A stretch of 56,284 nt of DNA from Mesorhizobium sp. Root157 (GTDB lineage Bacteria; Pseudomonadota; Alphaproteobacteria; Rhizobiales; Rhizobiaceae), in the NCBI RefSeq assembly GCF_001427385.1, contig NZ_LMGJ01000038.1, forward strand, positions 81,763-138,046, in the 5' to 3' direction. The position numbers and the translations under genes are program-made. Each line of letters begins with the position of its first letter. Position 1 is the first letter of the stretch. The notes below the pieces were generated by a model, which did not search any database, was not told where the DNA came from, and saw only the letters and a program-made list of their open reading frames with translations. This document shows, piece by piece, positions 8,521 through 17,669 of the stretch.

Positions 8521-9738
8521 TCAGCGGTGGGCTGAGAGCGGGACCACGTTGTTGGGTTGCTTCGCGCTTGTCGACAGGAAGCGCTTGATGTTGCGCGCGG
8601 CCTGGCGGATGCGGTGCTCGTTCTCCACCAGCGCGATGCGCACGTAGTCGTCGCCATGCTCGCCGAAGCCCACGCCCGGCGCCACCGCCACGTCGGCATG
8701 CTCGATCAACAGCTTCGAGAATTCCAGCGAACCGAGTTGGCGGAACTGCTCGGGTATGGGCGCCCAGGCGAACATCGAGGCAGCCGGTGCCGGAATGCTC
8801 CAACCGGCGCGGCCGAAGGCATCGACCATGACATCGCGGCGCTTGTGGTAGACCTCGCGCACTTCGGCAATGTCTGTTCCGTCACCGTTCAGCGCGGACG
8901 TGGCCGCCACCTGAATCGGCGTGAAGGCACCGTAATCGAGATAGGACTTCACGCGCGTCAGCGCCGAAATCAGCCGCTCGTTGCCGACGGCGAAGCCCAT
9001 GCGCCAGCCGGGCATGGAGAAAGTCTTCGACATCGAGGTGAACTCGACCGCGATGTCGATGGCGCCCGGAACCTCCAGGACCGAAGGCGGCGGGTTGCCG
9101 TCGAAATAGATCTCCGAATAGGCAAGGTCGGACAGGATGATGATGTCGTTCTTCTTGGCGAAGGCGACGACGTCCTTGTAGAAGTCGAGCGAAGCGACCA
9201 GCGCCGTCGGGTTGGACGGATAGTTGAGGATCAACGCCAGCGGCTTCGGGATCGAATGGCGGATGCCGCGCTCCAGCGCCGGGATGAAACTGTCGTCCGG
9301 CTCGACGCGCATGGAGCGGATGACACCGCCCGACATGATGAAGCCGAAGGCATGGATCGGATAGGTCGGGTTCGGGCACAGAACAACGTCGCCGGGCGCG
9401 GTGATGGCCTGCGCCATGTTGGCGAAGCCTTCCTTGGAGCCGAGCGTCGCCACCACCTGGGTGTCGGCGTTCAGCTTCACGCCAAAGCGACGGGCATAGT
9501 AGTTGGCCTGGGCGCGGCGCAGGCCGGGAATGCCGCGCGAGGAGGAATAGCGGTGGGTGCGCGGATCGCGCACGACTTCGCAAAGCTTGTCGACAATGGC
9601 TTTCGGCGTCGGCAAATCCGGATTGCCCATGCCCATGTCGATGATATCGGCGCCGCGCGCGCGGGCGCTGGCCTTCAGCCGGTTGACCTGCTCGAAAACG
9701 TAGGGCGGAAGGCGGCGGACCTTGTGAAACTCTTCCAT
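8521..9738 (-). CDS. Class I/II aminotransferase (AlaC / LL-diaminopimelate aminotransferase-like)
   Basis: The 405-residue PLP-dependent fold-type-I enzyme shows the AlaC/DapL-like N-terminus RRLPPYVFEQVNRLKASAR, the cofactor motif LNYPSNPTA, and the Schiff-base lysine in TSMSKTFSMPGWRMGFAVG. AlaC-type enzymes transfer amino groups between alanine and glutamate, while close relatives are annotated as LL-diaminopimelate aminotransferases; sequence alone does not separate these. Its position directly upstream of hom is consistent with an amino-acid biosynthesis role. The protein ends in a Ser/Gln/Asn-rich tail beyond the conserved domain. Confidence 0.85.
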   Translation of the reverse strand: MEEFHKVRRLPPYVFEQVNRLKASARARGADIIDMGMGNPDLPTPKAIVDKLCEVVRDPRTHRYSSSRGIPGLRRAQANYYARRFGVKLNADTQVVATLGSKEGFANMAQAITAPGDVVLCPNPTYPIHAFGFIMSGGVIRSMRVEPDDSFIPALERGIRHSIPKPLALILNYPSNPTALVASLDFYKDVVAFAKKNDIIILSDLAYSEIYFDGNPPPSVLEVPGAIDIAVEFTSMSKTFSMPGWRMGFAVGNERLISALTRVKSYLDYGAFTPIQVAATSALNGDGTDIAEVREVYHKRRDVMVDAFGRAGWSIPAPAASMFAWAPIPEQFRQLGSLEFSKLLIEHADVAVAPGVGFGEHGDDYVRIALVENEHRIRQAARNIKRFLSTSAKQPNNVVPLSAHR

Positions 9739-9784
9739 GGCATTTCCAGCAATCGAATGGCGCGAAGTCGGGCGCGATATACCC

Positions 9785-10198
9785 CTATTTGCAGGTCGGG
9801 TCGAGGGCGGGATCGCATTTGCCTTCGATCTGTTTCAGCGTGTCCTTGCCGTGGCTCCTGGCCAAGGCATTCAGCGATGCGCTGTCATTTCTGGCACCGG
9901 CGCGAGCCGGGTTCTGCGCCGCCGCCTGGTCCGCCTTCAAGGCGGCGAGCTTCGCGTTCGTCTCTTCATCGGTGAACTGGGGCGCGGCCTGCTGGGCCGG
10001 AATGTTGAGATTCGGGAAGGCTCCGGTATCCCGCGGGCCAACCAGGTTGGGCTGCGCCGGTGCGGCAGCGGCGGCCGGCGCTGCGTCCTCGATACTGGCC
10101 GTCGAACAGGCGGCCAGCATGAGCAAGGCCGCCAACGCCGCGCCACGGCCGAGACGGCCGGCGCCAAAAAAAACAACCTTCGCGATACTATGTGTCAT
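9785..10198 (-). CDS. Small lipoprotein, function unknown
   Basis: The 137-residue product starts MTHSIAKVVFF, has a hydrophobic stretch ending in the lipobox LMLAAC and then an Ala/Pro-rich linker, so it should be lipidated and exported. The remaining part is low in complexity, with a basic C-terminus ending CDPALDPTCK; those two Cys may form a disulfide. It resembles small SPII proteins found beside phaC in Mesorhizobium-like genomes, without a known domain. The ATG at 10198 is preferred over one at 10249 because the signal peptide then has normal length. It is divergent from phaC. Confidence 0.7.
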   Translation of the reverse strand: MTHSIAKVVFFGAGRLGRGAALAALLMLAACSTASIEDAAPAAAAAPAQPNLVGPRDTGAFPNLNIPAQQAAPQFTDEETNAKLAALKADQAAAQNPARAGARNDSASLNALARSHGKDTLKQIEGKCDPALDPTCK

Positions 10199-10290
10199 CT
10201 TGCATCCGTGAAAGGCGCGGTAGACCTTGGACCCTATCAGTCGTCTCATGGTATCATGTCAACAAAGGCCTCGGGAGAACTGCAAGAACC

Positions 10291-12132
10291 ATGTCCGAAA
10301 AATCAGGCCAAGGCAAAGCCGAAAGCGAAGGCCCTTCCGCTGCTGAACAGTATCTCGTGAAGGATCCTGAACGCTTCGCGCTCAACCTTGCGCGCATGGT
10401 CGAGCAGGCCGGCAAGGCCGCATCGGCATGGGTGGAACCGCGCGAGAAAGGCGAAGTGCGCGACCACGTCGCCGAGCCGGTGGTCGACATGGTCAAGACC
10501 TTCTCCAAGCTCACCGAATACTGGCTTTCCGACCCGCAGCGCGCGCTTGAGGCGCAGACACAGCTTTTCGCCGGCTACATGAACGTGTGGGCCAATGCGG
10601 TAACCAGGGCCTCCACGCCAGCGGGCGGCGAGGCAACCGGCGAAGCGATTGCGCCCGAGCGCGGCGACAAGCGCTTCCAGGATCCCGAATGGAGCCGGAA
10701 CGCCTTTTTCGACTTCATCAAGCAGGCCTATCTCATCACCTCGCGCTGGGCGAACGACCTTGTCGAGCGCGCCGACGGGCTGGACGAGCACACCCGTCAC
10801 AAAGCCAGCTTCTACGTCAAGCAGGTTTCCAACGCGATCTCGCCTTCCAACTTCATCTTGACCAACCCGGAACTGTTTCGCGAAACCGTCGCCTCGAACG
10901 GCGAAAACCTCGTCAAGGGCATGAAGATGCTGGCCGAGGACATTGCCGCCGGCAAGGGCGAACTGAAGCTTCGGCAATCCGACCAGACCAAGTTCGAGAT
11001 CGGCAAGAATGTCGCCATGACCCCCGGCAAGGTGGTGGGCCGCAGCGAAGTCGCAGAAATCATCCAGTATGCGCCGACGACCGAGACGGTGCTGAAGCGG
11101 CCGCTCCTGATCTGCCCGCCGTGGATCAACAAGTTCTACATCCTCGACCTCAACCCGGAAAAATCGTTCATCCGCTGGGCGGTTGCACAAGGCCACACGG
11201 TGTTCGTCATCTCCTGGGTCAATCCGGACGAGCGGCATGGCACCAAGAACTGGGAGGCCTATATCCGCGAAGGCCTGCAATATGGCCTCGACACCATCGA
11301 GAAGGCGACCGGCGAACGCGAAGTCAACGCCATCGGCTATTGCGTCGGCGGCACGCTTCTGGCCGCGGCGCTGGCGCTGCTGGCGCAGGAGGGCGACGAT
11401 CGCATCCGCTCCGCCACCTTCTTCACCACGCAGGTCGATTTCACCTATGCCGGCGACCTCAAGGTGTTCGTCGACGAAGACCAGGTCTCCGCGGTCGAGC
11501 GCTCGATGACCGAGAAGGGCTATCTCGACGGCACCAAGATGGCGACCGCCTTCAACATGCTGCGCTCGGGCGATCTGATCTGGCCCTATGTCGTCAACAA
11601 CTACATGCGCGGCAAGGACCCCCTGCCCTTCGACCTGCTCTACTGGAATGCCGATTCGACGCGCATGGCGGCGGCCAACCACTCCTTCTACCTGCGCAAC
11701 TGCTACCTCGAGAACAACCTGTCGCAGGGCCGCATGGAACTTGCCGGCCGCACCGTGTCGCTGGCCGACGTCACCATCCCCGTCTACAACCTCGCGGCGA
11801 AGGAAGACCACATCGCGCCGGCACGCTCGGTGTTTCTGGGCTGCAAATATTTCGGCGGCAACGTCGATTACGTGATGGCCGGTTCGGGCCACATCGCCGG
11901 CGTCATCAATCCGCCGCACATGAACAAGTATCAGCATTGGACCGGAAGCAAGCCGGTGGGCGAATTCGACGACTGGTTCGCCAATGCCAAGGAAACGGCC
12001 GGTGCGTGGTGGCCGAATTGGCAAAGCTGGATCGAGGCGCGGGAAAACACGCGTATCGAGGCGCGTATTCCCGGCAAGCAGTTGAAAGCGCTGGGGGAAG
12101 CGCCGGGCACCTACGTGAAGGTGCGCGTGTAA
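10291..12132 (+). CDS. phaC: Class I poly(R)-hydroxyalkanoic acid synthase
   Basis: PhaC polymerises (R)-3-hydroxyacyl-CoA into polyhydroxyalkanoate on granule surfaces. The 613-residue protein has the N-terminal PhaC domain (ending around PGKVVGRSEVAEIIQYAP) and an alpha/beta-hydrolase core. The lipase-like box is GYCVGG with nucleophile Cys351; Asp506 (in AAKEDHIAP) and His534 (in GSGHIAGV) complete the triad. Size and the absence of a phaE partner indicate class I. The ATG at 10291 was chosen over upstream starts because the sequence before it is not conserved-looking. No phasin or phaAB gene is adjacent in this window. Confidence 0.95.
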   Translation: MSEKSGQGKAESEGPSAAEQYLVKDPERFALNLARMVEQAGKAASAWVEPREKGEVRDHVAEPVVDMVKTFSKLTEYWLSDPQRALEAQTQLFAGYMNVWANAVTRASTPAGGEATGEAIAPERGDKRFQDPEWSRNAFFDFIKQAYLITSRWANDLVERADGLDEHTRHKASFYVKQVSNAISPSNFILTNPELFRETVASNGENLVKGMKMLAEDIAAGKGELKLRQSDQTKFEIGKNVAMTPGKVVGRSEVAEIIQYAPTTETVLKRPLLICPPWINKFYILDLNPEKSFIRWAVAQGHTVFVISWVNPDERHGTKNWEAYIREGLQYGLDTIEKATGEREVNAIGYCVGGTLLAAALALLAQEGDDRIRSATFFTTQVDFTYAGDLKVFVDEDQVSAVERSMTEKGYLDGTKMATAFNMLRSGDLIWPYVVNNYMRGKDPLPFDLLYWNADSTRMAAANHSFYLRNCYLENNLSQGRMELAGRTVSLADVTIPVYNLAAKEDHIAPARSVFLGCKYFGGNVDYVMAGSGHIAGVINPPHMNKYQHWTGSKPVGEFDDWFANAKETAGAWWPNWQSWIEARENTRIEARIPGKQLKALGEAPGTYVKVRV

Positions 12133-12352
12133 CAATCTGTAATGTGTGGTGAGTTGACGGATGGCGCAAAGCAGGTGAAATGGCCGCGTCAACCATGCAG
12201 TAAGCTTATTTTGTCGATATCCGCCTGATTTTCAGTAGCGTTGCTGATTCGACACAGGTCTCGTTTCCGGGCCGGAGACACGATCATCGGAGCGTTGAAG
12301 TGACAAACAACGCCAATGACTTACCGGTCGGAACCCGAGGGGGAATTTGAGT

Positions 12353-13543
12353 TTGCAGTCGAAGGGATCGCGCCCAGCAAAAGGTGAACGCCGCGCCATT
12401 GTGGCGGCTTTGCTATCCGTACTGCTGGCGTCCTGCACCTCCACGACAGATCCGACGCTCTCGGTCGCCATGCCCGGTTACAATGCCGCCGCGTCCGACA
12501 CGACCGCAGTTTCAGCATTTGCCGATGCAACCGCTGGTGATTCCATCGCGGTTGTCCCGCAGGCCCTGATGAGCAGCGAAGGCGACACCGCCCTGCCCGA
12601 GCAGGTCGCCTATATGCCGACCACCAAGCCCGGCAGCGAGTTGTCGATCCCCGTGCCGGTCGCCGCTTCCGATATTGCCGGCGCCACCCCACAGCAGCTT
12701 GAAACGACAACGGCGGCAAAACCGGATGCCCCGCAGGCAGCCGACATTCAGGTCGCCGAGGCCACGCCCGAACAGACCGCGCCCCTGCCTGCCGAGGCAG
12801 CGCAGACCGCCGAGTTCTATGTGACCGCGACCGAACCGCCCGCGCAGGAAGTCGCTCCAAAGAAGAAAGGCTTCCTCGCTTCGCTGTTCGGCGCCACGCC
12901 GGCTTCCGCCGCAACGGCGCCGAAGCCGAAGCCGAAGGTTGCCGCTCCGGCAGAGCCCGCCAAGCCGATCATCACGCTGGCGTCGGTCGAACCTGCGAAG
13001 CCGATCATCGCGTCAGCCGGCGCAAGCAGTCACGACACTTCCGAAAATGCCCTGCCGGGCGTGCGCCAGAACGCGTTGTTCGAGATCAAGCGCAAGTCCG
13101 GCCTCGACGACGAGAGCGACATCGACCTCAACGAGGACGAGGAGTTCGGCGCCTATCAGGTCGCCTCCGCTGCCGGCCTGGCGCGGCTCGCACCCAACGG
13201 CCTGCTCAAGCAGACGGAGCGTGTCGACGTCGCTTGCCTCAAGCCATCGCTGGTCCGCGTCCTCAAGGTCATCGAGAACCACTACGGCAAGAAAATGATC
13301 GTCACCTCGGGGTATCGCGACCCGGCCCGCAACCGCCGTGCGCGCGGCGCCAAGAACTCGCTGCACATGTATTGCGCGGCTGCCGATATCCAGGTGCCCG
13401 GCGTCGGCAAGTGGGAACTTGCCAACTATCTGCGCTCGATGCCTGGCCGCGGCGGCGTCGGCACCTATTGCCACACCGATTCGGTGCATGTGGACGTAGG
13501 CCCCGAGCGCGACTGGAACTGGCGCTGCCGGCGCCGCAAATAA
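12353..13543 (+). CDS. DUF882 / peptidase M15-like lipoprotein
   Basis: The protein is about 396 residues. The N-terminus has a hydrophobic segment ending in the lipobox LLASC, followed by a long Ala/Pro/Thr-rich low-complexity region of roughly 200 residues. The C-terminal 130 residues form a YcbK/DUF882-type M15 domain with VTSGYRDPARNRRARG, SLHMYCAAADIQ and TDSVHVDVG, which supply the metal-binding His/Asp/His pattern. Such proteins are thought to act on peptidoglycan in the periplasm. No ATG is available: AGGGGG at 12338-12343 lies 9 nt ahead of the TTG used here; another TTG at 12347 is too close. Confidence 0.8.
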   Translation: MQSKGSRPAKGERRAIVAALLSVLLASCTSTTDPTLSVAMPGYNAAASDTTAVSAFADATAGDSIAVVPQALMSSEGDTALPEQVAYMPTTKPGSELSIPVPVAASDIAGATPQQLETTTAAKPDAPQAADIQVAEATPEQTAPLPAEAAQTAEFYVTATEPPAQEVAPKKKGFLASLFGATPASAATAPKPKPKVAAPAEPAKPIITLASVEPAKPIIASAGASSHDTSENALPGVRQNALFEIKRKSGLDDESDIDLNEDEEFGAYQVASAAGLARLAPNGLLKQTERVDVACLKPSLVRVLKVIENHYGKKMIVTSGYRDPARNRRARGAKNSLHMYCAAADIQVPGVGKWELANYLRSMPGRGGVGTYCHTDSVHVDVGPERDWNWRCRRRK

Positions 13544-13710
13544 GCCCCCTGCCCGACCTCAGAGCGTTTCTCGGCAGATTGCCCCGTTCGTGTGGCAGAA
13601 ACGTTCCAATTCCTGGCCGATGCAAGGATCTTATTCAGCCGCGGACAGCACACGGAGAGGAAAGGCGGACGGCAGCGCGAAAAAGTTCGCCTCTCGCTCG
13701 CTTGATGGGG

Positions 13711-13739
13711 TTGCCCGTTTCGCGCATCCCCACTATAAG
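13711..13739 (+). promoter_or_regulatory. Promoter of tRNA-Glu
   Basis: TTGCCC at 13711-13716 and TATAAG at 13734-13739 are separated by exactly 17 bp. Transcription would begin about 10 nt before the mature tRNA end. Both hexamers are close to the sigma-70 consensus. Confidence 0.6.
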
Positions 13740-13755
13740 GCGCCTGCATCTGAGC

Positions 13756-13830
13756 GCGCCCATCGTCTAGCGGTCAGGACACCGCCCTTTCACGGCGGTA
13801 ACAGGGGTTCGATTCCCCTTGGGCGTACCA
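13756..13830 (+). tRNA. tRNA-Glu (anticodon TTC)
   Basis: The 75 nt include an encoded CCA. The acceptor GCGCCCA pairs with TGGGCGT (one G-U closing pair). The anticodon stem CCGCC/GGCGG encloses the loop CTTTCAC with anticodon TTC at 13789-13791. The T arm is AGGGG-TTCGATT-CCCCT. All arms are intact. It borders the accessory block that starts to its right, a position typical for integrated islands, although no integrase is seen. Confidence 0.97.
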
Positions 13831-14011
13831 GCAATTTCAAGAACTTAGCTACCTCATCCCGCAAATCGCCAACTATTCGTCAATTATTTGGTTTCTGGCA
13901 GGGCTATTTTGCTTGAGGCGCTGGCTTCGCGTTGGTGGTTCTACATCGAATTGCCGAGTCACCATCATTCCTCGTCACCTGATATCATTCGGCTGATGGA
14001 GGGACACAGCC

Positions 14012-14740
14012 ATGCGCCTTTCAACGCTGCTTTTGGCCGGCCTCGCACTTTCAACTGTCAATTCTTACGCCGAAGATTACGACAGCGCTTCGGCTTCCTG
14101 CTCTCGACTTGCTGCTCATCCGGACGAGCCGGGATACGAAGGAAAAGGCGTATATATTGAGAAGATCGACACTGCCGCGGCTATGGCACCGTGCACGGCA
14201 GCCGCATTTTCAGACAAAGCACTCGGCAAAGATATGTACCATCTTTATCGGGTTCATCTGGCGTCCGGACAGACGAAGAGCACCGCGAACCTGGCTTTGA
14301 ATGCCGCCGCCACGGCGGGCTACGCTTTTGCACAGTATAAGCTCGCCCGAGAGCTTCTTGAGGGTGACGAGCCACATGATTACGTGGCGGGGCGATATTG
14401 GCTGACGCAGGCCGCATATTGGTATCCCCCCGCACAAGCCTCCCTAGGTTATATGGAGTGGTACGGCCTCGGAGGGCCTGTAGACCGGGATGCTGCCATA
14501 GATCACGAGAAGTCGGCTGCTGAGAATGGAGACGAACTCGGCTCTAACAATCTATCGGCCTTTCTCAGTGAACTTGCCGCAGAACAAGATCCCGTCGATG
14601 CCAATGGGCAGACCTACAACGAGGCACTGGAAGAGGTGCAACGGCAGGAAGCCGAACAGCGCAAGGAGATCGAGCGGCAGAATTGCCAATTCTACCAGTC
14701 TGGCGGTCCAAGTGTCTCTGCGTGGGCGGGCTGCAACTAG
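14012..14740 (+). CDS. Secreted Sel1-repeat-like protein, function unknown
   Basis: The 242-residue product begins with a signal peptide (MRLSTLLLAGLALSTVNSYA). The middle contains Sel1/TPR-like helical repeats: AATAGYAFAQYKLARELLEG, then AGRYWLTQAAYWYPPAQASL with YMEWYGLGGPVDRD after it. The C-terminal part is a charged helix rich in Glu, Gln and Arg followed by a Cys-containing tail. A periplasmic scaffold role is likely but the partner is unknown. Base composition is lower in GC than in the neighbouring core genes, and it is the first gene after tRNA-Glu, so it may belong to the accessory block. The 270 nt that follow (14741-15020) show nothing recognisable. Confidence 0.75.
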   Translation: MRLSTLLLAGLALSTVNSYAEDYDSASASCSRLAAHPDEPGYEGKGVYIEKIDTAAAMAPCTAAAFSDKALGKDMYHLYRVHLASGQTKSTANLALNAAATAGYAFAQYKLARELLEGDEPHDYVAGRYWLTQAAYWYPPAQASLGYMEWYGLGGPVDRDAAIDHEKSAAENGDELGSNNLSAFLSELAAEQDPVDANGQTYNEALEEVQRQEAEQRKEIERQNCQFYQSGGPSVSAWAGCN

Positions 14741-15020
14741 GCTAAAGCGCCTGCCCTGAGCCGAAACGGTGGATAGAGGCGGCCGTTTACACGGGCGGGC
14801 CTCGCGCCGCCTGAGGAGGGACAGCGCCTCAGTTTACAGTCTTTGAGCGAAGGGTAGCAGGATGGCCCGCGCAACTGCCCGTCGCGTGCCGCAGGCAAAG
14901 GCGGCACGCTGTTATCAGACCGGTTCCAAGTCGAGATAATTTGCGCCAAGGCAACAACAAGCCGGCCGGATGCGGCCCTTGGGACTATCCCGTTCTCTTA
15001 CGGTGCGCTCCCCATGCTCA

Positions 15021-16331
15021 TCAAAACAGCTTGGTCAGGGACAAATTCACGTCGTGACTGTCATAGTCGTAAAAACTGATATTTGATTTCTGGCGGGTGT
15101 ATTCATAACTGAGGCGCGGTGAAAAGCCGGAGAAACTCCAGTTCCGGTTCAGTATCGTCAGACCCGCCGACCAGAAGCTGTCTTCGCGTGCGATCCCTGA
15201 TCCCGGGGCAAACTCATCCCTGTACTGGTGCTCGCCAGCGGCCAGAGCCAATCCGGTAACGAGGCCGCCGCGCCATTCGCGGTCGATCTGCGCCGTAAGC
15301 TCCATGTCGTCATGGTCGAGGTCGGTGCGGTCCTTCGTCCGCTCGACCGTATATTTGCCCGTCACCGACAAAGCCAGCGCGGGCGAAAAGGAGTGCCGAA
15401 CACCGGCATAGCCGAGGAATATCCAGCCGTCGCGGTATGAGACTGCCTGGAAATCCTGCACCAGGCCCGTGCCGCCCGCGTAAAGCCTGGTATGCGGCGC
15501 GACATCTATCGTCCCGCCAACGGTCAGCCCGTAGCGCAAAGCGTAGGGCGTCCACGCCATCAGGCGGTAATCCATCGTCGGTCCAGCTTCCAGTTGAATC
15601 CTGCCGAAACGACGCGCCAGCGACAGGTTGGTCGAGAATGCGATCTCATCGTAGTCGTCGCCGCCTGAGTATTTCTTGAGGTCGACGGCCCCGGTCCAGG
15701 TGAGACGGGTCAAGGCATCGATAGTGAATGCCCGGTAGGCTTGCCCGCCAACCCCCACTCCCACTCCACTGGCTTCACGGCTCTCATCATCGATGACGAA
15801 TTCCATCCCACCCAGGGTGAATGTCTCTTTGCCCGAACCCTTGTTGACGTTGGTTGAGGGAAGGATGCTTATATATCCTGAAAATCCATAGGGGCGCTGG
15901 CTGCGGACGTCGCCGGAATAAGCGCGCGCCTGCCGCCTTATCTCGGGGTCATCGGAGCCAAGCTCTATGATCTGAAGCTGATGGATGGCGGCGTCGGCGT
16001 CGCCGATCTCGGCAAGTGTCCGAGAAAGCTCTATCCTGGCAGGCGTAAAGTTCGGCTCCCGGGAGAGTATGAAACGAAACACCTGCACCGCCTCGCGGTT
16101 CAGCCCTTGCCTGCGCAGAATCAGCCCTTCGAGTTGCGCCAGATGCAAAGCCGCGTCGGGACGCCCGGCAACGGCTGCGCGCAGCTTTTCCCGCGCTGCG
16201 GCAAAATCACCTCGTGCCACGAGCACGGTAGCCTGGGCGGCCTCCTTGCCAAGGCTTGCCACCGGCGCGGCCGATGCGCCTGCCGGCAAGGCGAGTGTGA
16301 CGAGGGCGCAGAAGAGAAGGCGCGCAAGCAT
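15021..16331 (-). CDS. Slam-like outer membrane protein (type XI secretion, DUF560)
   Basis: The 436-residue protein has a signal peptide (LVTLALPAGASAAP). A TPR-like periplasmic domain follows over residues 25-140 (ARGDFAAAREKLRAAVAG and neighbouring helices), then a C-terminal beta-barrel of alternating strands ending in an aromatic residue (DSHDVNLSLTKLF). The motif FSGYISILPSTNVNKGSG is typical at the TPR-barrel junction of Slam (surface lipoprotein assembly modifier) proteins, which move lipoproteins or hemophore-like proteins across the outer membrane. The gene directly upstream on the same strand encodes a TbpB-like lipoprotein, the classic Slam cargo. Family assignment rests on architecture plus this pairing. 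Confidence 0.82.
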   Translation of the reverse strand: MLARLLFCALVTLALPAGASAAPVASLGKEAAQATVLVARGDFAAAREKLRAAVAGRPDAALHLAQLEGLILRRQGLNREAVQVFRFILSREPNFTPARIELSRTLAEIGDADAAIHQLQIIELGSDDPEIRRQARAYSGDVRSQRPYGFSGYISILPSTNVNKGSGKETFTLGGMEFVIDDESREASGVGVGVGGQAYRAFTIDALTRLTWTGAVDLKKYSGGDDYDEIAFSTNLSLARRFGRIQLEAGPTMDYRLMAWTPYALRYGLTVGGTIDVAPHTRLYAGGTGLVQDFQAVSYRDGWIFLGYAGVRHSFSPALALSVTGKYTVERTKDRTDLDHDDMELTAQIDREWRGGLVTGLALAAGEHQYRDEFAPGSGIAREDSFWSAGLTILNRNWSFSGFSPRLSYEYTRQKSNISFYDYDSHDVNLSLTKLF

Positions 16332-16346
16332 GCTTCATTCTCCAGT

Positions 16347-16378
16347 AAAAGGCCGAACGCGTTGCGGCGTCCGGCCTT
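16347..16378 (-). terminator. Terminator/attenuator between cargo lipoprotein and Slam genes
   Basis: On the minus strand AAGGCCG (16378-16372) pairs with CGGCCTT (16355-16349), with extra ACG/CGT pairing inside, and a TTTT run follows at 16350-16347. It lies 24 nt after the cargo stop and 16 nt before the Slam start. It would make cargo transcripts more abundant than Slam transcripts. Confidence 0.6.
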
Positions 16379-16401
16379 CACTTGCCGCATTCGGCGGTTC
16401 G

Positions 16402-17456
16402 TCAGGGTTGCTTGTCGCCTGCGAAGTAGCCAGCGCCAACAACGGCACCGGCTGCGCCCACATTGCCCTTGATGTCGAATACGCCGCCCACTTGCTCGGC
16501 AGCGGGCCCATAGAAGCGGCCGGAATAGGTGCTGCCCGAAGGATCGAACGCCAGCACGTCGCCTGGAGTGGTCGGGTCCGGCAGTTCGAGATCGGTTGCC
16601 GAGAGCGTGCCACCGGAAAAGCCGTTGCTGCTGATGCTTGATGTGCCCATCAGCACAGTTCCGCCGGTGTCGGTCCACGGAGTCCAGGTATCGGAATGGT
16701 CGCGAGACCGAACCTGGAGGTTTTCCAATGTACCCGACACTTCTCTCGCCACAAAATCGGCATTCATGGTCAAACCGCCGTTGGTTCGGACGCCAACTCG
16801 CAGGTCCGTGTCGGCAGCCAAAGCCAGATCGGCGCGTGCCCACCCCTTGTATGTCGCCTGAGCTGTTTGAGCCTTGACAATTTCGGGGTCCGTTTCAGCG
16901 CCTACAACTGCATAGCCCTGAATCGACTTGCCGTCCTTCTCGCGTCGTAGTTCCATACCTGAAGGTAATTGGTGTCGGTCCCGTCGATCGCTTCGGAGGC
17001 TGTGTTGGCCGAATGTGTCCACAGGCTCCCCTCATAAGTATTGTCGGGATCCGTGTACTTTTCCCAACCTTCATTGTCGACCAGACCCGACGCGGCAAAG
17101 CTGACAGTCTGGCCGTTGACCGTCATATCAACCGCACCACTCCCGTTTTTCTTGATCGAGAAAGTCGGTGGAGCAATCGCCTGACCGGTATTGGGATTTT
17201 CCTCCGTCCCATCCGCGAAAGTCGTCTGGTAAGCGGACGACGTAACGGCCGTCGTCTCCAGCGTGGCGCCTGCGGTGTCTCCGTCACCGCTCAGCAGGTT
17301 GGAAGCCGTGTCGGAAGTGCTCTGTGCGATCGTCTTGCCCGGCGTCAGCGCAGGGCTTCCCGGGCCGCCAGCCGTATCCGAGTTATGCGAACAAGCTGCC
17401 AATGCCAGCACCAGCGGCAAGGCAGTCGTGGCAAGCATCAACTTTGCCGTTTTCAT
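16402..17456 (-). pseudogene. TbpB-like surface lipoprotein (probable Slam cargo), frameshifted
   Basis: Two overlapping frames make one protein of about 350 residues. The first frame begins at the ATG at 17456, has a lipoprotein signal (PLVLALAAC) and continues to YLQVWNYDA; the second continues as EKDGKSIQGYAVVGAETDPE to the stop at 16402. Adding a single G near 16941-16943 (GACGCGAG to GACGCGGAG) rejoins them. The C-terminal half is a TbpB-type beta-barrel with SGRFYGPAAEQVGGVFDIKG, the hallmark of transferrin-binding-protein-like cargo of Slam. The frameshift may be a true mutation, phase variation or a sequencing error. It lies just upstream of the Slam gene. The upstream 213 nt to the LuxR gene hold its likely promoter, though no consensus is clear. 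Confidence 0.78.
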
Positions 17457-17669
17457 CAATTCCCCCTGCAAAATGAACCAAGATACCGGCTGCATAGCGC
17501 ACGTCCCGCGTGTGCCAGAACTGCCATTTGGGGGGTGCGGCGCAGAAATTGCAGAAAAATTCGTCCGCCGGCAGTCGGTTCACAACTGCCTTTTCGACGG
17601 GTCAAAGTTGCGCGCCGCGAATGCACACGATGATCGGCAAGAAGAAGGAAAGCCCGAAATCCGCTACGA

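Noticed and set aside
8557..9975. 472-codon plus-strand frame opposite the aminotransferase
   Set aside because: Antisense to a clear PLP enzyme and without recognisable motifs.
10303..12192. 629-codon minus-strand frame opposite phaC
   Set aside because: The phaC reading has a full catalytic triad and family length. The antisense product is rich in His, Arg and Gly as expected of a shadow.
13801..13830. Attachment-site duplication of the tRNA-Glu 3' end
   Set aside because: I looked for another GGTTCGATTCCCCTTGGG-like stretch to the right and saw none, so no att site is claimed.
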